Assembly: GCF_040807025.1 (NCBI RefSeq)
Contig: NC_090981.1
Span: forward strand, 44,569,317-44,633,316
Length of the DNA stretch: 64,000 bases
Direction: 5' to 3'
Source: Struthio camelus
Taxonomy: Eukaryota > Chordata > Aves > Struthioniformes > Struthionidae
In this document: positions 24,501 to 34,963 of the stretch, one piece after another
Position numbering within the stretch: the stretch's first letter is position 1
Layout: the number at the start of each line of letters is the position of its first letter
Translations under genes and position numbers: made by a program
Notes under the pieces: generated by a model
The model's input: only the letters and a program-made list of their open reading frames with translations
Told to the model about the DNA's origin: nothing
The model's database searches: none

Positions 24501-24555
24501 GTTTACTTGCCTACAAATGCAAGGTTGCTAACTCAGATTCAGCAGGCAAGTAAAC
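24501..24555. promoter_or_regulatory. inverted pair of forkhead-like sites
   Basis: GTTTACTTGCCT (24501-24512) and AGGCAAGTAAAC (24544-24555) are perfect 12-bp reverse complements with a 31-bp spacer. Each arm contains GTAAAC in one orientation, the core of FOX-factor sites (TGTTTAC at 24500-24506). The surroundings are AT-rich and frame-free, as in enhancers. It lies between CpG island 3 and the candidate first exon. Confidence 0.3.
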
Positions 24556-24706
24556 TTGTGACCTTGTTCTAAAAATTAATAAACCACCATCAGCACCTCA
24601 AACAGAGGGGGAAGCTTACATCTGCTCATGTTAGTTCAAGCCTGGACCTGCTTTTCATTCAGAATGACCTGCCTGCAAATGGAGGCTACTGGATTTTATG
24701 TTACAG

Positions 24707-24796
24707 ACTGCTTGCTAAAGGAGACTGACCCGAGACGCGTGGCATCATTAAATTGAGAACAATGCTGGACATGCACCACAACCACACAAGTGAAAG
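24707..24796 (+). other. exon-like segment with start codon (candidate 5' exon)
   Basis: The 90-bp segment is preceded by TTTTATGTTACAG and followed by an ideal donor, AAAG then GTGAGT from 24797. It holds an ATG at 24762-24764 with A at -3. The frame runs 11 codons (M-L-D-M-H-H-N-H-T-S-E) plus two bases to the donor, and an in-frame stop lies upstream at 24726-24728. I do not recognise the peptide. It could be an alternative first coding exon or a 5' UTR exon driven from CpG island 3. No matching downstream exon was found in the window. Confidence 0.2.
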
Positions 24797-24984
24797 GTGA
24801 GTTGCTGCGTCAAATTGTTTTAAAAACTCATTATCGTTAATAAATACCAAGCTGTGTTATGTCCACCATTTCATTAAAAGAAGAAAGCCAGAAGGAGAGC
24901 TTAATTATCTTGCTCTAGTAAAAAGCTCTAGGGGCAAAAGGGGAATATATAATTATAGTGTCAGTATGGCCTACCGTCCTGCTG

Positions 24985-25110
24985 GCAGGCCGGCGAGACA
25001 GGAACCCAGATCTCTCATCTGACCTCACCTCTGCCATATGTGACTGTTGGGGCACGTCATTTAACCTCCTTTCTAAAATGGGAGCCCTAATACTTGCAGA
25101 GCTAAGTAAT
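24985..25110 (+). repeat. MIR SINE, sense (core region)
   Basis: The order AACCCAGATCTCTCA, CACCTCTGCCATATGTGACTG, GGCACGTCATTTAACCTCC and TCTAAAATGGGAGCCCTAATACTT follows the MIR core: cccggctctgccacttac, tgtgaccttgggcaag, ttacttaacctct, atctgtaaaatggggataata. It is an old, non-coding CORE-SINE copy. The 71-codon frame across it (24958-25173) is translated repeat. Confidence 0.75.
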
Positions 25111-27493
25111 CAAAGTCTGAAGACTGATTTTTGTATGAGGCCGGGAGCATTTGTAAGCTCTTTTGGCTTTTAAGAATCATGGTGAAACGTTTTTCTTTAT
25201 GCCTTTATGCATACTTAGATACCTACTCACCTTGCGCTAGCTGACTGGAACTCAGCAACCGGGATTGCTTTGGCAAGGAAGGCATTGCATGACAGTCAGT
25301 CCCCTGCCACACACTGAGATCGTCCTGCTGATGACATCGGTTGTCCCGAATCCATGCAGAAAACCATGGGGGATGGATTTTGGTAGGAGTTCAGGAAAGA
25401 GAAGCGCAGACCAAGGTGTGCAATATATCTACAACTAAAAACTGAATACAGTGGGTTGTGCATCTTCTAGTCAGCACAGAGGGAGCAATGAGGCTGCATT
25501 TCTATGGCAGAACCTGGCCCAATTCCCCCAGGAGCCGTGGGTATCCAGTCATACTGCTGGCCTATTCACCCACCTCCACATCTTTGCATCTGGTGCTACT
25601 GCTCCAGCCGAAGGAAAGCTATTGCACAGATATAACCTACTTTTTTCTTTTGTGACATTGGTATACTTCTGTGCAGCTGGTTTAGTGCTGGTACTCTGAT
25701 AACCTGTTGCTAGGACTGAGTCCATTTGCTTTGAGCACCTAATTAATCTCAGCAGTTAAGTTGCATAACTCTGAGCAAAGCCTCTTACCAGGTTCAGAAG
25801 TACCTTGGGCTTACAAACGTCCCTAGGGATTTGCAACAGCATTGTTACCGTGAGATGGGGGGAGCTTACTTCCTAGTGCTGTTTGCTGTATTTCTGTCTG
25901 TTGGGCTAACAGGTGATGGAAAAAATATGCCACGACTGTGCACTATAGTGCTAGCACGGTAAAGTGTCCAGCTGTGGCTTTGGGTAAGTTAGCCTGGGAG
26001 CACCGGCACAGTAACATCACTGTGCTGCCCCTGGTGCCAAAGCTTGTGTCGAGCTAGCTGGGGTGTCACTGTGCTGGTGCTGCACGGATGTGCCTGCATG
26101 GCCTTGCTCTTGTTGCAGCGTGGCCTGGAGAAGAGCTAGGTGTTCACTCCTGCCATCAAGCTCTGCAATTCAAATGCTTAGCATGGCTCTAGCACTTTTC
26201 ATTTGTGCATCTCCAAGGCTGTCCACACAAGTGAATTGGTATCTTTCTCATTCCTACTTCGAGAGATAATAAGGCCTAGAAGCCAGCTTCTCTATCTGAC
26301 TCAGCCATGGGTTCGCTGCCCGCAGTTTGATTCATCTCAATTTAAAGGTAAAGCAAGAGCTATTAGGGAAAAAGAACTGATCTGCCTAGAAACGTCCCAT
26401 AGCATGAGAAATTGTAAAAACTATGGCCAGAGAAACCATTTTCTACCTGAGAAAGGAGCAGAGTTGAAAAGCATTTGACTCTCATATTCCAGATTAAGAA
26501 GGGCACAGCAAAAACTGATCAGCTTCTCCCATTTGACACTATCCCTTAACATGAGAATGAAAGGTCTCCAGGACATTAAAGGCAAGGAGTTTAGAAGGAA
26601 TTACCAAGGATATTGCTTTGCACACTGAATAGACAGCCTGTGGTCTTCACTGATGCAGACACTCAATGTCAAGCATGTATGGCTGGGTTTTTAAAGTGTT
26701 GGCTAATATAATTGTCACTGGCTACCACACACAAGGCTAAGATAACCAGGGCTGGATTTTACCCTCCAGTGCTGCAGCTGATCACCTCTGGGGTATGTCT
26801 ATGCATGTGTGAGAGAACTGCCCAACTGGCTGAGTGCACTGAAGGTTTTTTCTGCCTCTGAATCATTATTCATAATATTTTTAGAGACAAGAGGCTGAAG
26901 GAAATGAAATCACATTGGAACGCAAATGTTCAAAGAGAAAAGCCAGACCCATCGGGAAGTTTGGGAGTGAAGCTCTTTCTTGTTTGCACACCCTACTTTT
27001 CATTGAGCTTGGCAGGAAGTTAGGTGCCTAAATCTCTTTGTAAATCTGCTCCTATAAGGCAAAGTATCACTGTGTTATGTGCATAATCTACACAACGGAG
27101 AAGGGAAGGAAAGTGATTCCTGTTGTCTTTGTTTCCTGGGAACTCAAAAAAAAATCTTCTGGCATACCTTTGAAAGCACCTTGAGAGTTGCTTCAAGGCA
27201 CTTCCAGCGCGATGGCTGTGTCGGTGAAAACTCTACCATCCTTTGTTAGCTGTGCCCAGGCATACCATTGATCCCACCGTGTCATGTGGCTTGAAGTGAC
27301 TGTGTTTTCACTACCTGTAGTGATAAGGTTCAAATTCAGGCTGCTCTCCACCCTATGCCTGCATTTCCTACCTACAGACCTCCTGGCTGAATGGGCAGTG
27401 GTTTGGTCCAAGAGCAAGAGCAAGCTAGCAATGAAGTAACATGACAGCATAGATATCCTCTTAGCGACCGCTTCACTGGCTGCAGGTCAGCTG
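25111..27493. other. single-copy DNA with possible relic repeats
   Basis: No gene recognised. Around 25935-26100 words such as GTGCTAGCACGG, GAGCTAGCTGGGGTG and a small hairpin (CACAGTAACATCACTGTG, 26006-26023) recall a sauropsid short DNA-transposon relic, but I cannot fix its ends. At 27018-27045 the motif GTTAGGTGCCTAAATCTCTTTG resembles the same repeat theme as at 7.7 kb. An AAG/GTGAGT donor-like site occurs on the minus strand near 25230, without a strong partner. Confidence 0.4.
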
Positions 27494-27713
27494 GTGTGCT
27501 GGGTCAGGCTGTCCCGGCCTCTCCTTTCACTCCTTGCTGTGCAGAGGGCACTGAGGGTGAGGGAGGCCTTGGGATTTCTCTTGGTCAGGAGATCCATGCT
27601 AGGTCCTATATGGTGCCCAAGTGTAACTTGCTGCGGAAGAGATGTAACACACCATCCATCTTCCCCAATTTTCCTCATGGACAGCAAAGCCCTGCAAAGG
27701 ACACTACACAGAG

Positions 27714-27753
27714 TTTTAGGAGCTCTGAGATATTATGCTCAGAGCTCCTGGAA
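27714..27753. other. perfect 12-bp hairpin, 8-nt loop
   Basis: AGGAGCTCTGAG (27718-27729) and CTCAGAGCTCCT (27738-27749) are perfect reverse complements around the loop ATATTATG. In plus-strand RNA the stem extends by two G-U and two A-U pairs (TTTT at 27714-27717 with GGAA at 27750-27753) to 16 pairs. It is too short for a typical pre-miRNA. It could be a transcript structure, a cruciform or a relic of an inverted insertion. Confidence 0.5.
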
Positions 27754-28629
27754 ATGGAGAGCATGGCTATGCCTTTATTTGCTGCTATTTCTATTCCAGC
27801 GGCTTCTAGATTCCTGCTGTTTAGGCAAGAATGATTCATCATCTGAATACCCTGTGTGCCCTGAGGCCATTGGAGCTGGGTGCCTTTGGGCTGGTCGCCT
27901 GTCCTACGAGAAAATTGTGGTGACTGGATCCTGGGAGAGCTCCCTGAAGGCGGAAGAGACCGCCTGCATTTGCCAGGGCATATCTGAGCATGGTGTCTGG
28001 CCCCTCTCGCTCCTCTTATGTTTTGCAGAGTGACTCACCCACCCCCAGCGCTGTAGAAAAAATAAATCACAACTGCAGCTACAGGTGACAATGCTGAGGG
28101 CACCAGCATGGGCACTAAATGGAGAACATCCTCAGGAGGACAGGTGTGCTGGGGGGCAGGTTCTGGTGGCAGAAGTAGTTCAAGATGCCTTTGGGCGCCC
28201 CTTTAATTTCACAAAACAAAACTTGTTCCCAGTCCCGCAGTGACACTTTAACAAGTTACAGCTCCATTTTTATTTCACATGTCTTAGGCGTACTCAGAGG
28301 AGTTTAACTTATTCAACCTGCAGGATGCTGCAATACAAACAGCTGCAGTTTAAATAGACGATACGTCAATCCAGGCTTATAACCCTGAAGATTATGTCCA
28401 TGGCACAGACTTGAGCTTCTGAGGGCATGACAGCTCACAGATCAAATAAATGGTCTAGATAGTTTCAGCAGGACATCTCAGCTGAGGAAAAGCCTGATCT
28501 GGCGAGTGGTGCTGTGTGCTGGGAAGGTTTCTGCCTGAGAGGGGTGGGGGACAGCAGCCCCATGCTGAGGGGAAGCCCTTCAGCATCGTCAGGATGGAGG
28601 GAAGGGGTGCACAGGCCTCCCTGCACAAA
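27754..28629. other. single-copy DNA
   Basis: The second half of a 179-codon frame (27494-28033) lies here. It has no recognised domain and overlaps frames in other phases. Nothing else seen. Confidence 0.45.
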
Positions 28630-28680
28630 ATAATCACCGAGCTTGCAAGCACCCCAACACAATCTGAGGGGGCTGCACTT

Positions 28681-28920
28681 CCTCGTGCTGCACTGACCAG
28701 AGCACCGCTGCCCCTGGCCCCGGCACCACGTCTGCCATAAGGACGGGGGAGCTGCCGGGGCGCCCAGGCTGGAGGCACACCTGGGCGGCAGGTCCTCGCC
28801 GAGGGCGGTCAGCCGAGGGGCTGCCGCTCAGCGGCCACCACGGGTGTGCGTGGCTCCTGCGCCCTGAGCCTCCCCGCGTGCTCGTGGGGCCTCAGTGGCA
28901 GGGGCTCGCCGGGGCTGGAG
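28681..28920. promoter_or_regulatory. CpG island 4 (short) without an identified gene
   Basis: About 22 CpG dinucleotides in 240 bp by hand count, in a GC-rich block (CGCCGAGGGCGG around 28797-28808). No recognised first exon is linked to it. CpG island 5 lies about 540 bp downstream, so the two may be parts of one larger GC-rich domain. Confidence 0.45.
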
Positions 28921-29296
28921 TCAAGCTGAAAGGGTCCAACTTGGCTTTACGTGGCTGGGGCACTGCTAGGACTGCAGCTGCGCTTGGACGACAGCTACGC
29001 TACTCTTCCTGCTCGGGGAAGGGATATTAGGGATTTTATTTCCATTCCTGTGAAAATCTTGTGAGATACAGGGGCTGAAATGAGTAATTTATGGCTTTAG
29101 GCAGAGCTGGTGGCACCTCCTGTTACAAGGCGTGCACAATATTTTCCATTGTAAGAGTCTGTTTCCAGTTGCTTCTCCTTTTGCCAAGCACATCTGCCTC
29201 AAGCTGCTATTCTATTTAAATTTCATCCAAAACATTGTCATTGTTTTTGAAAGTGAGGGCAGTGGAAAATACATTGTTTCACCCGTATACATCTGG
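28921..29296. other. single-copy DNA
   Basis: Mixed composition between two CpG-rich blocks. No gene or repeat seen. Confidence 0.5.
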
Positions 29297-29329
29297 GTGT
29301 GTATGTATATACATACACATATATATAGG
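29297..29329. repeat. TG/TA microsatellite with perfect palindrome
   Basis: Alternating purine-pyrimidine tract containing the perfect 16-bp palindrome GTATGTATATACATAC (29301-29316), followed by CACATATATATA. Confidence 0.8.
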
Positions 29330-29439
29330 TAAAATCTGGCAATATTTTTGTGTTGTGCGCTCTGGAATGGGAGTGTAGATGAACAGCATGGGGTACTTTG
29401 TCATTTCCATGCAAATCTACCCAGATCTGACCGAGCTGC

Positions 29440-29640
29440 AAGCCCCTGCTCACGCCAGCTCAGCATAGATTTGCTGGAGCTACGTGGAGCCCGGCTTCCC
29501 CGCGGCTCCTCCGGCTGCGCCCAGCACGGCAGAGCTGCGGCCTGGCGCCTCGGCCCCCAGCAGCACCTTGGCTCTGTCCGTAGTGCCTTTTGAGCCGTGC
29601 CTGGGGCTGAGTGCATCACGACCACTGCTCGGAGGCAGGT
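29440..29640. promoter_or_regulatory. CpG island 5 (short)
   Basis: About 14 CpG dinucleotides in 180 bp by hand count, with CCCCGCGGCTCC near 29498-29509. A 206-codon frame (29484-30104) starts inside it, but the protein is proline-, alanine- and serine-rich at the start and featureless later. I read it as a chance frame in GC-rich DNA rather than a gene. Confidence 0.4.
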
Positions 29641-29650
29641 TTGCGTTGGG

Positions 29651-30570
29651 GCTGGGCACCTCTGGGCAGGTTGGGTCTGGCCAGTTTTGGGGAAGCCAGA
29701 GCAGGTGGACAGGAGAGGGATCTAAGATCGTGACCCATCGTGACCCCTTGAAAAAAGCTGATTATCCCTTTTGCTTGTCCTTGTGTTACCTGACCAGTGC
29801 ACAGCTGCTGGTGGCACGAACCGAACCCAGCCCTGGCTGCAGAGTGCGTGTCTTCTGGTGCCGCCAGGAGATGGGCATGGGAGGGGAGAGAAAGTGGTGG
29901 AGGAGATTTTCCAAGGGGTTCAAAATCAAAAGAGGAAAAGGGGCAGCTGAGGCTTTGCTCTGGGGCAAGCGTAAGGAGACGGGATGCTTGCCAGCGGGAA
30001 ACCAGGGCTTGTGGGTCCTTCTGCTTGCACAATTTTGTCTTCTTTTGGCTGAAAGATGTGGGAGTAAACATGCAGCGAGCACTGGAGGAAATGTGAAAGT
30101 ATGACTCAGAGAGGAGAGGAAGGAGGGGAGAAAAGATGGCTCCTATGTTTTTGAAAATTATATGCATGAAGAGGCTTGCTTAGTTCAGGGATAACCAAAG
30201 TTTTGGGCTCACAGGGATATGTTTTCTTTAAAAGGGAGGAATTTCCTGGATGCAAGAGATGCTTGGGTGTCAGATGTGTTGTTCCTACAATCTTCATGGT
30301 AACAAACTGTTAAATATCACACTGATGGAGTGCATGCAACAGCAGTTGCCTAGAATCCTCTTTTTGAAGATATTCTCTCACACAAAGACCCAGATCTCTT
30401 CTCTTCATCCTGCAGCTCAGTTTCACATTTTAAGTTTCACCTGAAACCTATAACCTATTTTGTGTGTGTCCCAAATCCCCATTACCTCTGGCGTCTGGCG
30501 TACCAGTTAATACTCGGTGCGTTGCCCAGTAGTTGGGAATTAGGGCCATAAGTGCAGTAAGACAGGACCC
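29651..30570. other. single-copy DNA
   Basis: Overlapping frames of 180-206 codons on opposite strands at 29484-30167, none with a recognised motif. No RNA gene or clear repeat. Confidence 0.4.
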
Positions 30571-30574
30571 TTCT

Positions 30575-30670
30575 AGATGTATGTTTGCCTAGCATCTAGC
30601 AAGGTGAGGTTTACACCAGGACTGGACTCCTAGCCTGGCCAGACTGAAATTAGAATAATAAAAATACTAA
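30575..30670 (+). repeat. MIR/L2-type 3' tail (degenerate)
   Basis: The order TTTGCCTAGCATCTAGCAAGG, TGAGGTTTACACCAGGACTGG, ACTCCTAG and AATAATAAAAATACTAA follows a 3' tail that I recall from sauropsid MIR-like elements (gcctagcacaatgggg, tggtcc, actggggctcctagg, then an A/T-rich tail). A minor fragment with no coding capacity. Confidence 0.45.
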
Positions 30671-33600
30671 TTTTATCACAATTAATAATTTGGGCCAAGA
30701 ATATAGTTGTCACTCGGCATATGAAAATAGCATAAGATTCCACAAGCTTCCACACCAGCTATTTCTTATGCCTTTAGATTATTTCTCTCTCTCTCTCATA
30801 TACATACTTACATGCATGCCCTCAAACCTAAAATTTCATTATTCTTCTTCTACCAGCTGAAGGGCAAAGGCAACCTCAATGGAAGTAAATGCATGGTTCC
30901 AGGTTTACCTATACACAACAGGAGTTTCCTCTGCAGTATTACAGCTTTGCTGGGGTTTGGTTGTGCTGACCATAAAGGCACCAAACTGTTTAAAGACAAG
31001 GTTTTGAAGGAAAAAAACAGGACGTACATATACCTTGCTGTTTACTCAAGGTAAAGGTTTGGGCTCTTGGCAGCAAATCTCTTGTGAGCAGTAGAAGTTA
31101 TATTCCCAAGACCCGTTTCGTTCAGAAAAGGACACGAGGGACGCAGCACACTTGACTTGAGGGCAGTAACTTCACAGGCAGTGCTACACCAGGGAGCTGG
31201 CCATCGCTGGGGCTTGCAGCTCCCTTCCCTGGGGCAGCTCTTGGTGTCCCATAGCCACTCGTGGGCTCTGGGAAGGAAACACCTGAGTCAGGCTGGGCTC
31301 GAGTTGGAAGCAATGAGACACGAGGGGAATGTTATTCAGTAGCAAGGGTGATGCTTTTTGCCCTGTTCCCTGCGGTCTCACAGCTGCTGCGAGATTTCCT
31401 TTGCTCCGCTGGACTCTAGATAGCCTGTTGGACTTGCCTTATTGTTTCTATTCATGCTACATTTACTTTCGGTGACTCAGCAGTGCAATTAGCAGCACTG
31501 GCCTCCTGATGGAGAGGGCTGAGCATTAAGCTTGGGAATGATCTCATGGCTGTCACCTCAGGACGTCATTCTGACTAATGCAGGGCTCCTTGGCCGAGGC
31601 TGGTCGCCTCACAGAGCCTGCAGCAGTCTGCAACCAGGACAGCTCCGGGGAAGCCAGGAGCCCGGCTGTAAGCACACCTCAAGCCGGTTGTGGCTCAAGC
31701 CGAGGAGATGACATGAAGTGATGGATTTGGCCAACTTAAGGAAGCTCTCAGCATACGTTCTCCTCTGCTAGGAAGGGATGAAAGTAGCTGCAATCTCTCA
31801 TCTGTTGTACTGTGTTTCCCTAGGGGGTTCTCTGAGGCACAGACTGCCTCTTTCTATGCTTATACAGCTCCTAGCAAAAGGAGTCCAGACCCATGGCTGG
31901 GTTTCAACAAAATACTCTCACAAAGTCCAGTTAAGGTGCTATGATGTGATACTGCTACTACACAGAAAAATGGCAGAAATCACAAGAGCACCTCTAATTT
32001 CCCTATTATTATTCTTTGTTCACAGGAGCATGAAGAGCTGTACTGCAGTGTTTCTTTACTAGTGAGTTTGTAACTCCTTGGCTGGACTTCCCTTGGTCCT
32101 TTGGAGATAGTGCACTTTCTCCTCTAGGTAAATGTTGGTCTTTTTTCATTTAAATATTAATTTGGACTGGCAAAATGTAATGTGCCACTCTCTGTGAGGA
32201 TTAGAGTGATTAGGAGTCTCAGAATTCACTTTAATCATTCAGTTCAATACTGCTGAGATTTGCAGTCTACCCTCTCCCATGCAACAGCAAGAGTTTTTCG
32301 ACATGCTAACAAAATTGAAATGAGTTTCTTCATCTTAGACAAGGATAATTAATCTTCAAACACTGTTTATCTTAGCCCCCAAATCCCCAGAATTCAGAAC
32401 CAAATTAATTTAAAGTCTAAATCTGCTTTAACAAGTAATTGGTTAATCAACGGGCTCGATGTGTAATTATATTCTTTGTTCACATCTTTACAGGCTTGAA
32501 AAGACCATCTAATTCCTATGTTGCTTTCATTCCTATAATTAGACCATGTGACATATAATGCTGTATGTATGGTGAACAAATTCTTCCCTGGAATAATTTC
32601 CCTGAGATTGTTTCCTAGAGATGAATTTGGTCTCTCTCTCTCTCTTTTTTTTTTTTTTTATTTAAACTTAAGAAAGCCTTCATGTGATTTTTAGCGTAAA
32701 TTTAAAGAATACACTTTGAGTTTTAAGCTTTGAAACTTTGCTCGCTGCCTCTCCCTGAAGGAATCTACAGTGCGTTTTTATTTCCGTCATTTCAACTTGA
32801 CATAGCTTTGATAGTTAAGGGATCCTTGTTCTCCCTGAATATTGATAGGATGTGGCAAATTCAAGATATTGTAATTCCTATTATCTTTCAGAACAGGCCA
32901 GCCACAAAACCTATTAGTTGGCATTATTCTTGTGGACAGGAATTATTGTTGCTATTAGGAAAGGATGCCTGAGAATAAAATGGAGAAGGAAACTGTGGTC
33001 TTTTTAACACAGAGTTGTGGGTCTTCTTTACTTAATGGATATCGTCATAATCCCATTGTGGTCAGTGGTCCGGTCAATGGTTTTCATATTTGTGTTCACA
33101 GAATTCCCTATTTCCATCAGCTTCATGAGTATTTATGTTCCAGTATGTATTAATATCCTCTCTTCTTCAGTGGTGCCTCCTTGCTGAAACTTATTAAAGC
33201 CATATTCTTGTTTAACTCTATGCATACCTAAATATCTCATGTCTCATTCTTGCTAGTGCAATATAGACTACAGCTTTAGGAGACCAATCAAAAACCTCTT
33301 CATTCTGATGAATGAGATGCAGAAGAATTTAACTGCCAGCACCTTACTGATATGAGCTGTTAGAGGACAGGGGAATAGAAGCTTTCCAAGCATTTGGGCC
33401 CAAACCTCTGGAGGTCTGCGTGGGCCTATCATGCTGCTTTGCAGTGCCTTTGAAAGTGGAGCCTTCGGGCTATCTGTGCAAGGAGAATGTGCAGTGTTTG
33501 GTGCCTGCATGTCCTTTCCTCTTGGCACCTGCCTGGGAACTTCAGCAGTGAAATAGGAAAAAAAAAGGAGGGGAAATGAAAGGGAGAAGGATAGCAAGGG

Positions 33601-34892
33601 CTGCAGACGAGCCACACTGGAAGTGGTGAGGAGCAAAAACTGGAGCCTTCTCCAGCTCTTGCCAAAAGCCAGACCACTCCAATACATGCATTTGTCCTTC
33701 TTTGCCGCCTGTGTGGGGCACATGTGCTGCCTGTGGGGCTCTGTGGTTTAGACAAATGTCAGTGAACAACCTGAAGGAAGCGTTCCTAGCTGATGAGGTT
33801 AGAAGATGTTAACAAAAGCACTTCTATAAAGCGAGTCGCTTCCACACCATGATGCTGTTAAGCTGAGCTGATGAATCAGCAAGATGTGCCTTGGCAAAAT
33901 TTCAAATTCTGTTCATCATCATACTGGGAAAAACTTGTCACTACAGTTGTGAGAGGCAGTCTGTGGGTTGCCTATTCTCAGTGGTTGAGCTCCTGGTGTA
34001 CCCCTCAGCACCCAGGACGGATCTAAGTTGGGCAGGGACAGGTCTGATCTCTGCGGCAAGCACAAGTTCAGGCTTACTGAAAGCACTATCAGAAAGAGTC
34101 CTTCCTTCCAAGAAGCAAGATCTTTGCCGTTAAAAGATTTCCTAGGGTTAGGTTTCTAATGGCAATGTGAAAGTATGTCACGGTTCAAGAAAACAACTGC
34201 AACAATCATTTAAATCCAGACAACTGAAGAGGTTTCTCTCCCCTTCCCACCATCCCCTCTGAACCCTTTTCTGCTCACTGGATCTCAGTGCTCTTGCTAA
34301 ATGGGCAATACTTCCTGCTTCATTCAGAAATCTGTATTGCCTTGCTCCTGAATGCTAGTGTATGTTACAGTCTGGGTTTCTCTCACTTACTTTCTTGACT
34401 GAAAGTCATAACAATCAGAGGATTTTTCACCTCCTCGTTTAGAGAGACAGTAATTCTGCTCTTCTGCTGAGTGTCCTCTCCCCACAGTCCCTAGCAAGAC
34501 ATTAGGTTTAGGGTATCAACTCAGGGTTTCCCATTCCTTGTTTCTGTGATAAATGACCCTTGCAAAGGTAAACTCGCCTTGGCTGAGCTCTGTTCTCACT
34601 GAGCAGTTGTACCCAGAGGCCATGGGCTTTCTCGGATCTACTGGTATTTGTCTCCACTTGGCTCCTCTCCCAAGGGGTGTCCCCTGTTCACCACCTGCAG
34701 CATCACTGCTTAATTTCTGAGCAGTACTGGCGCCTGGAGAAAGCTCCTGCTCCTCCTTCTCTCTGTGGTGCTGATCCCTGCACGTGAGCTCTGCCTTCCC
34801 CATGGGAGCCCCGGGCTGGCACTGTCTCAGGGACCCTCACGCCTCATTTCAGATAGTGACAATTTTGTTGTTAGCCTGAAATGACAATCCTA
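30671..34892. other. single-copy DNA with simple repeats
   Basis: A (CT)n run lies at 30784-30798, and (TC)n followed by 15 T at 32631-32659. A purine-rich stretch (GAAAAAAAAAGGAGGGG type) lies at about 33548-33592. The 151-codon minus-strand frame at 33268-33723 translates partly through this purine stretch and looks like chance. No gene or old transposon recognised. Confidence 0.45.
32631..32659. repeat. (TC)n + poly-T microsatellite
   Basis: Fifteen bases of TC dinucleotides run directly into an uninterrupted T tract. Confidence 0.9.
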
Positions 34893-34963
34893 GGGCCTGT
34901 TCCAAGCCCCTGGAAAAGGCACACATTGCCTTTGCACACATTCACTGGGCTTGCAATGAGCCA
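34893..34963. repeat. 71-bp palindromic interspersed element (old)
   Basis: GGGCCTGTTCCAAGCCC at the left end is mirrored by GGGCTTGCAATGAGCCAC at the right end, and an inner AAAGGCA/TGCCTTT pair lies at the centre. I recall the same plan (gggcctgatccaaagccc, then an inverted copy) from a short palindromic repeat frequent in bird and reptile DNA. It is distinct from the element at 20.9 kb. Probably a non-autonomous DNA transposon relic. Confidence 0.45.

Noticed and set aside
27494-28033. 179-codon plus-strand frame
   Set aside because: No recognised motif, and it overlaps frames in other phases and on the minus strand. The perfect hairpin at 27.7 kb lies inside it and explains part of its composition.
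29484-30104. 206-codon plus-strand frame
   Set aside because: It starts in a CpG island and overlaps a 183-codon frame on the other strand. It has no domain, signal peptide or splice context that I recognise. GC-rich DNA gives such frames by chance.
33268-33723. 151-codon minus-strand frame
   Set aside because: It is partly a translation of the purine-rich tract near 33.55 kb, and no family resemblance was seen.
34516-34803. 95-codon minus-strand frame, briefly considered as a retroviral remnant
   Set aside because: No protease, reverse transcriptase, integrase or envelope motif is present, and no LTR-like flanks were found.
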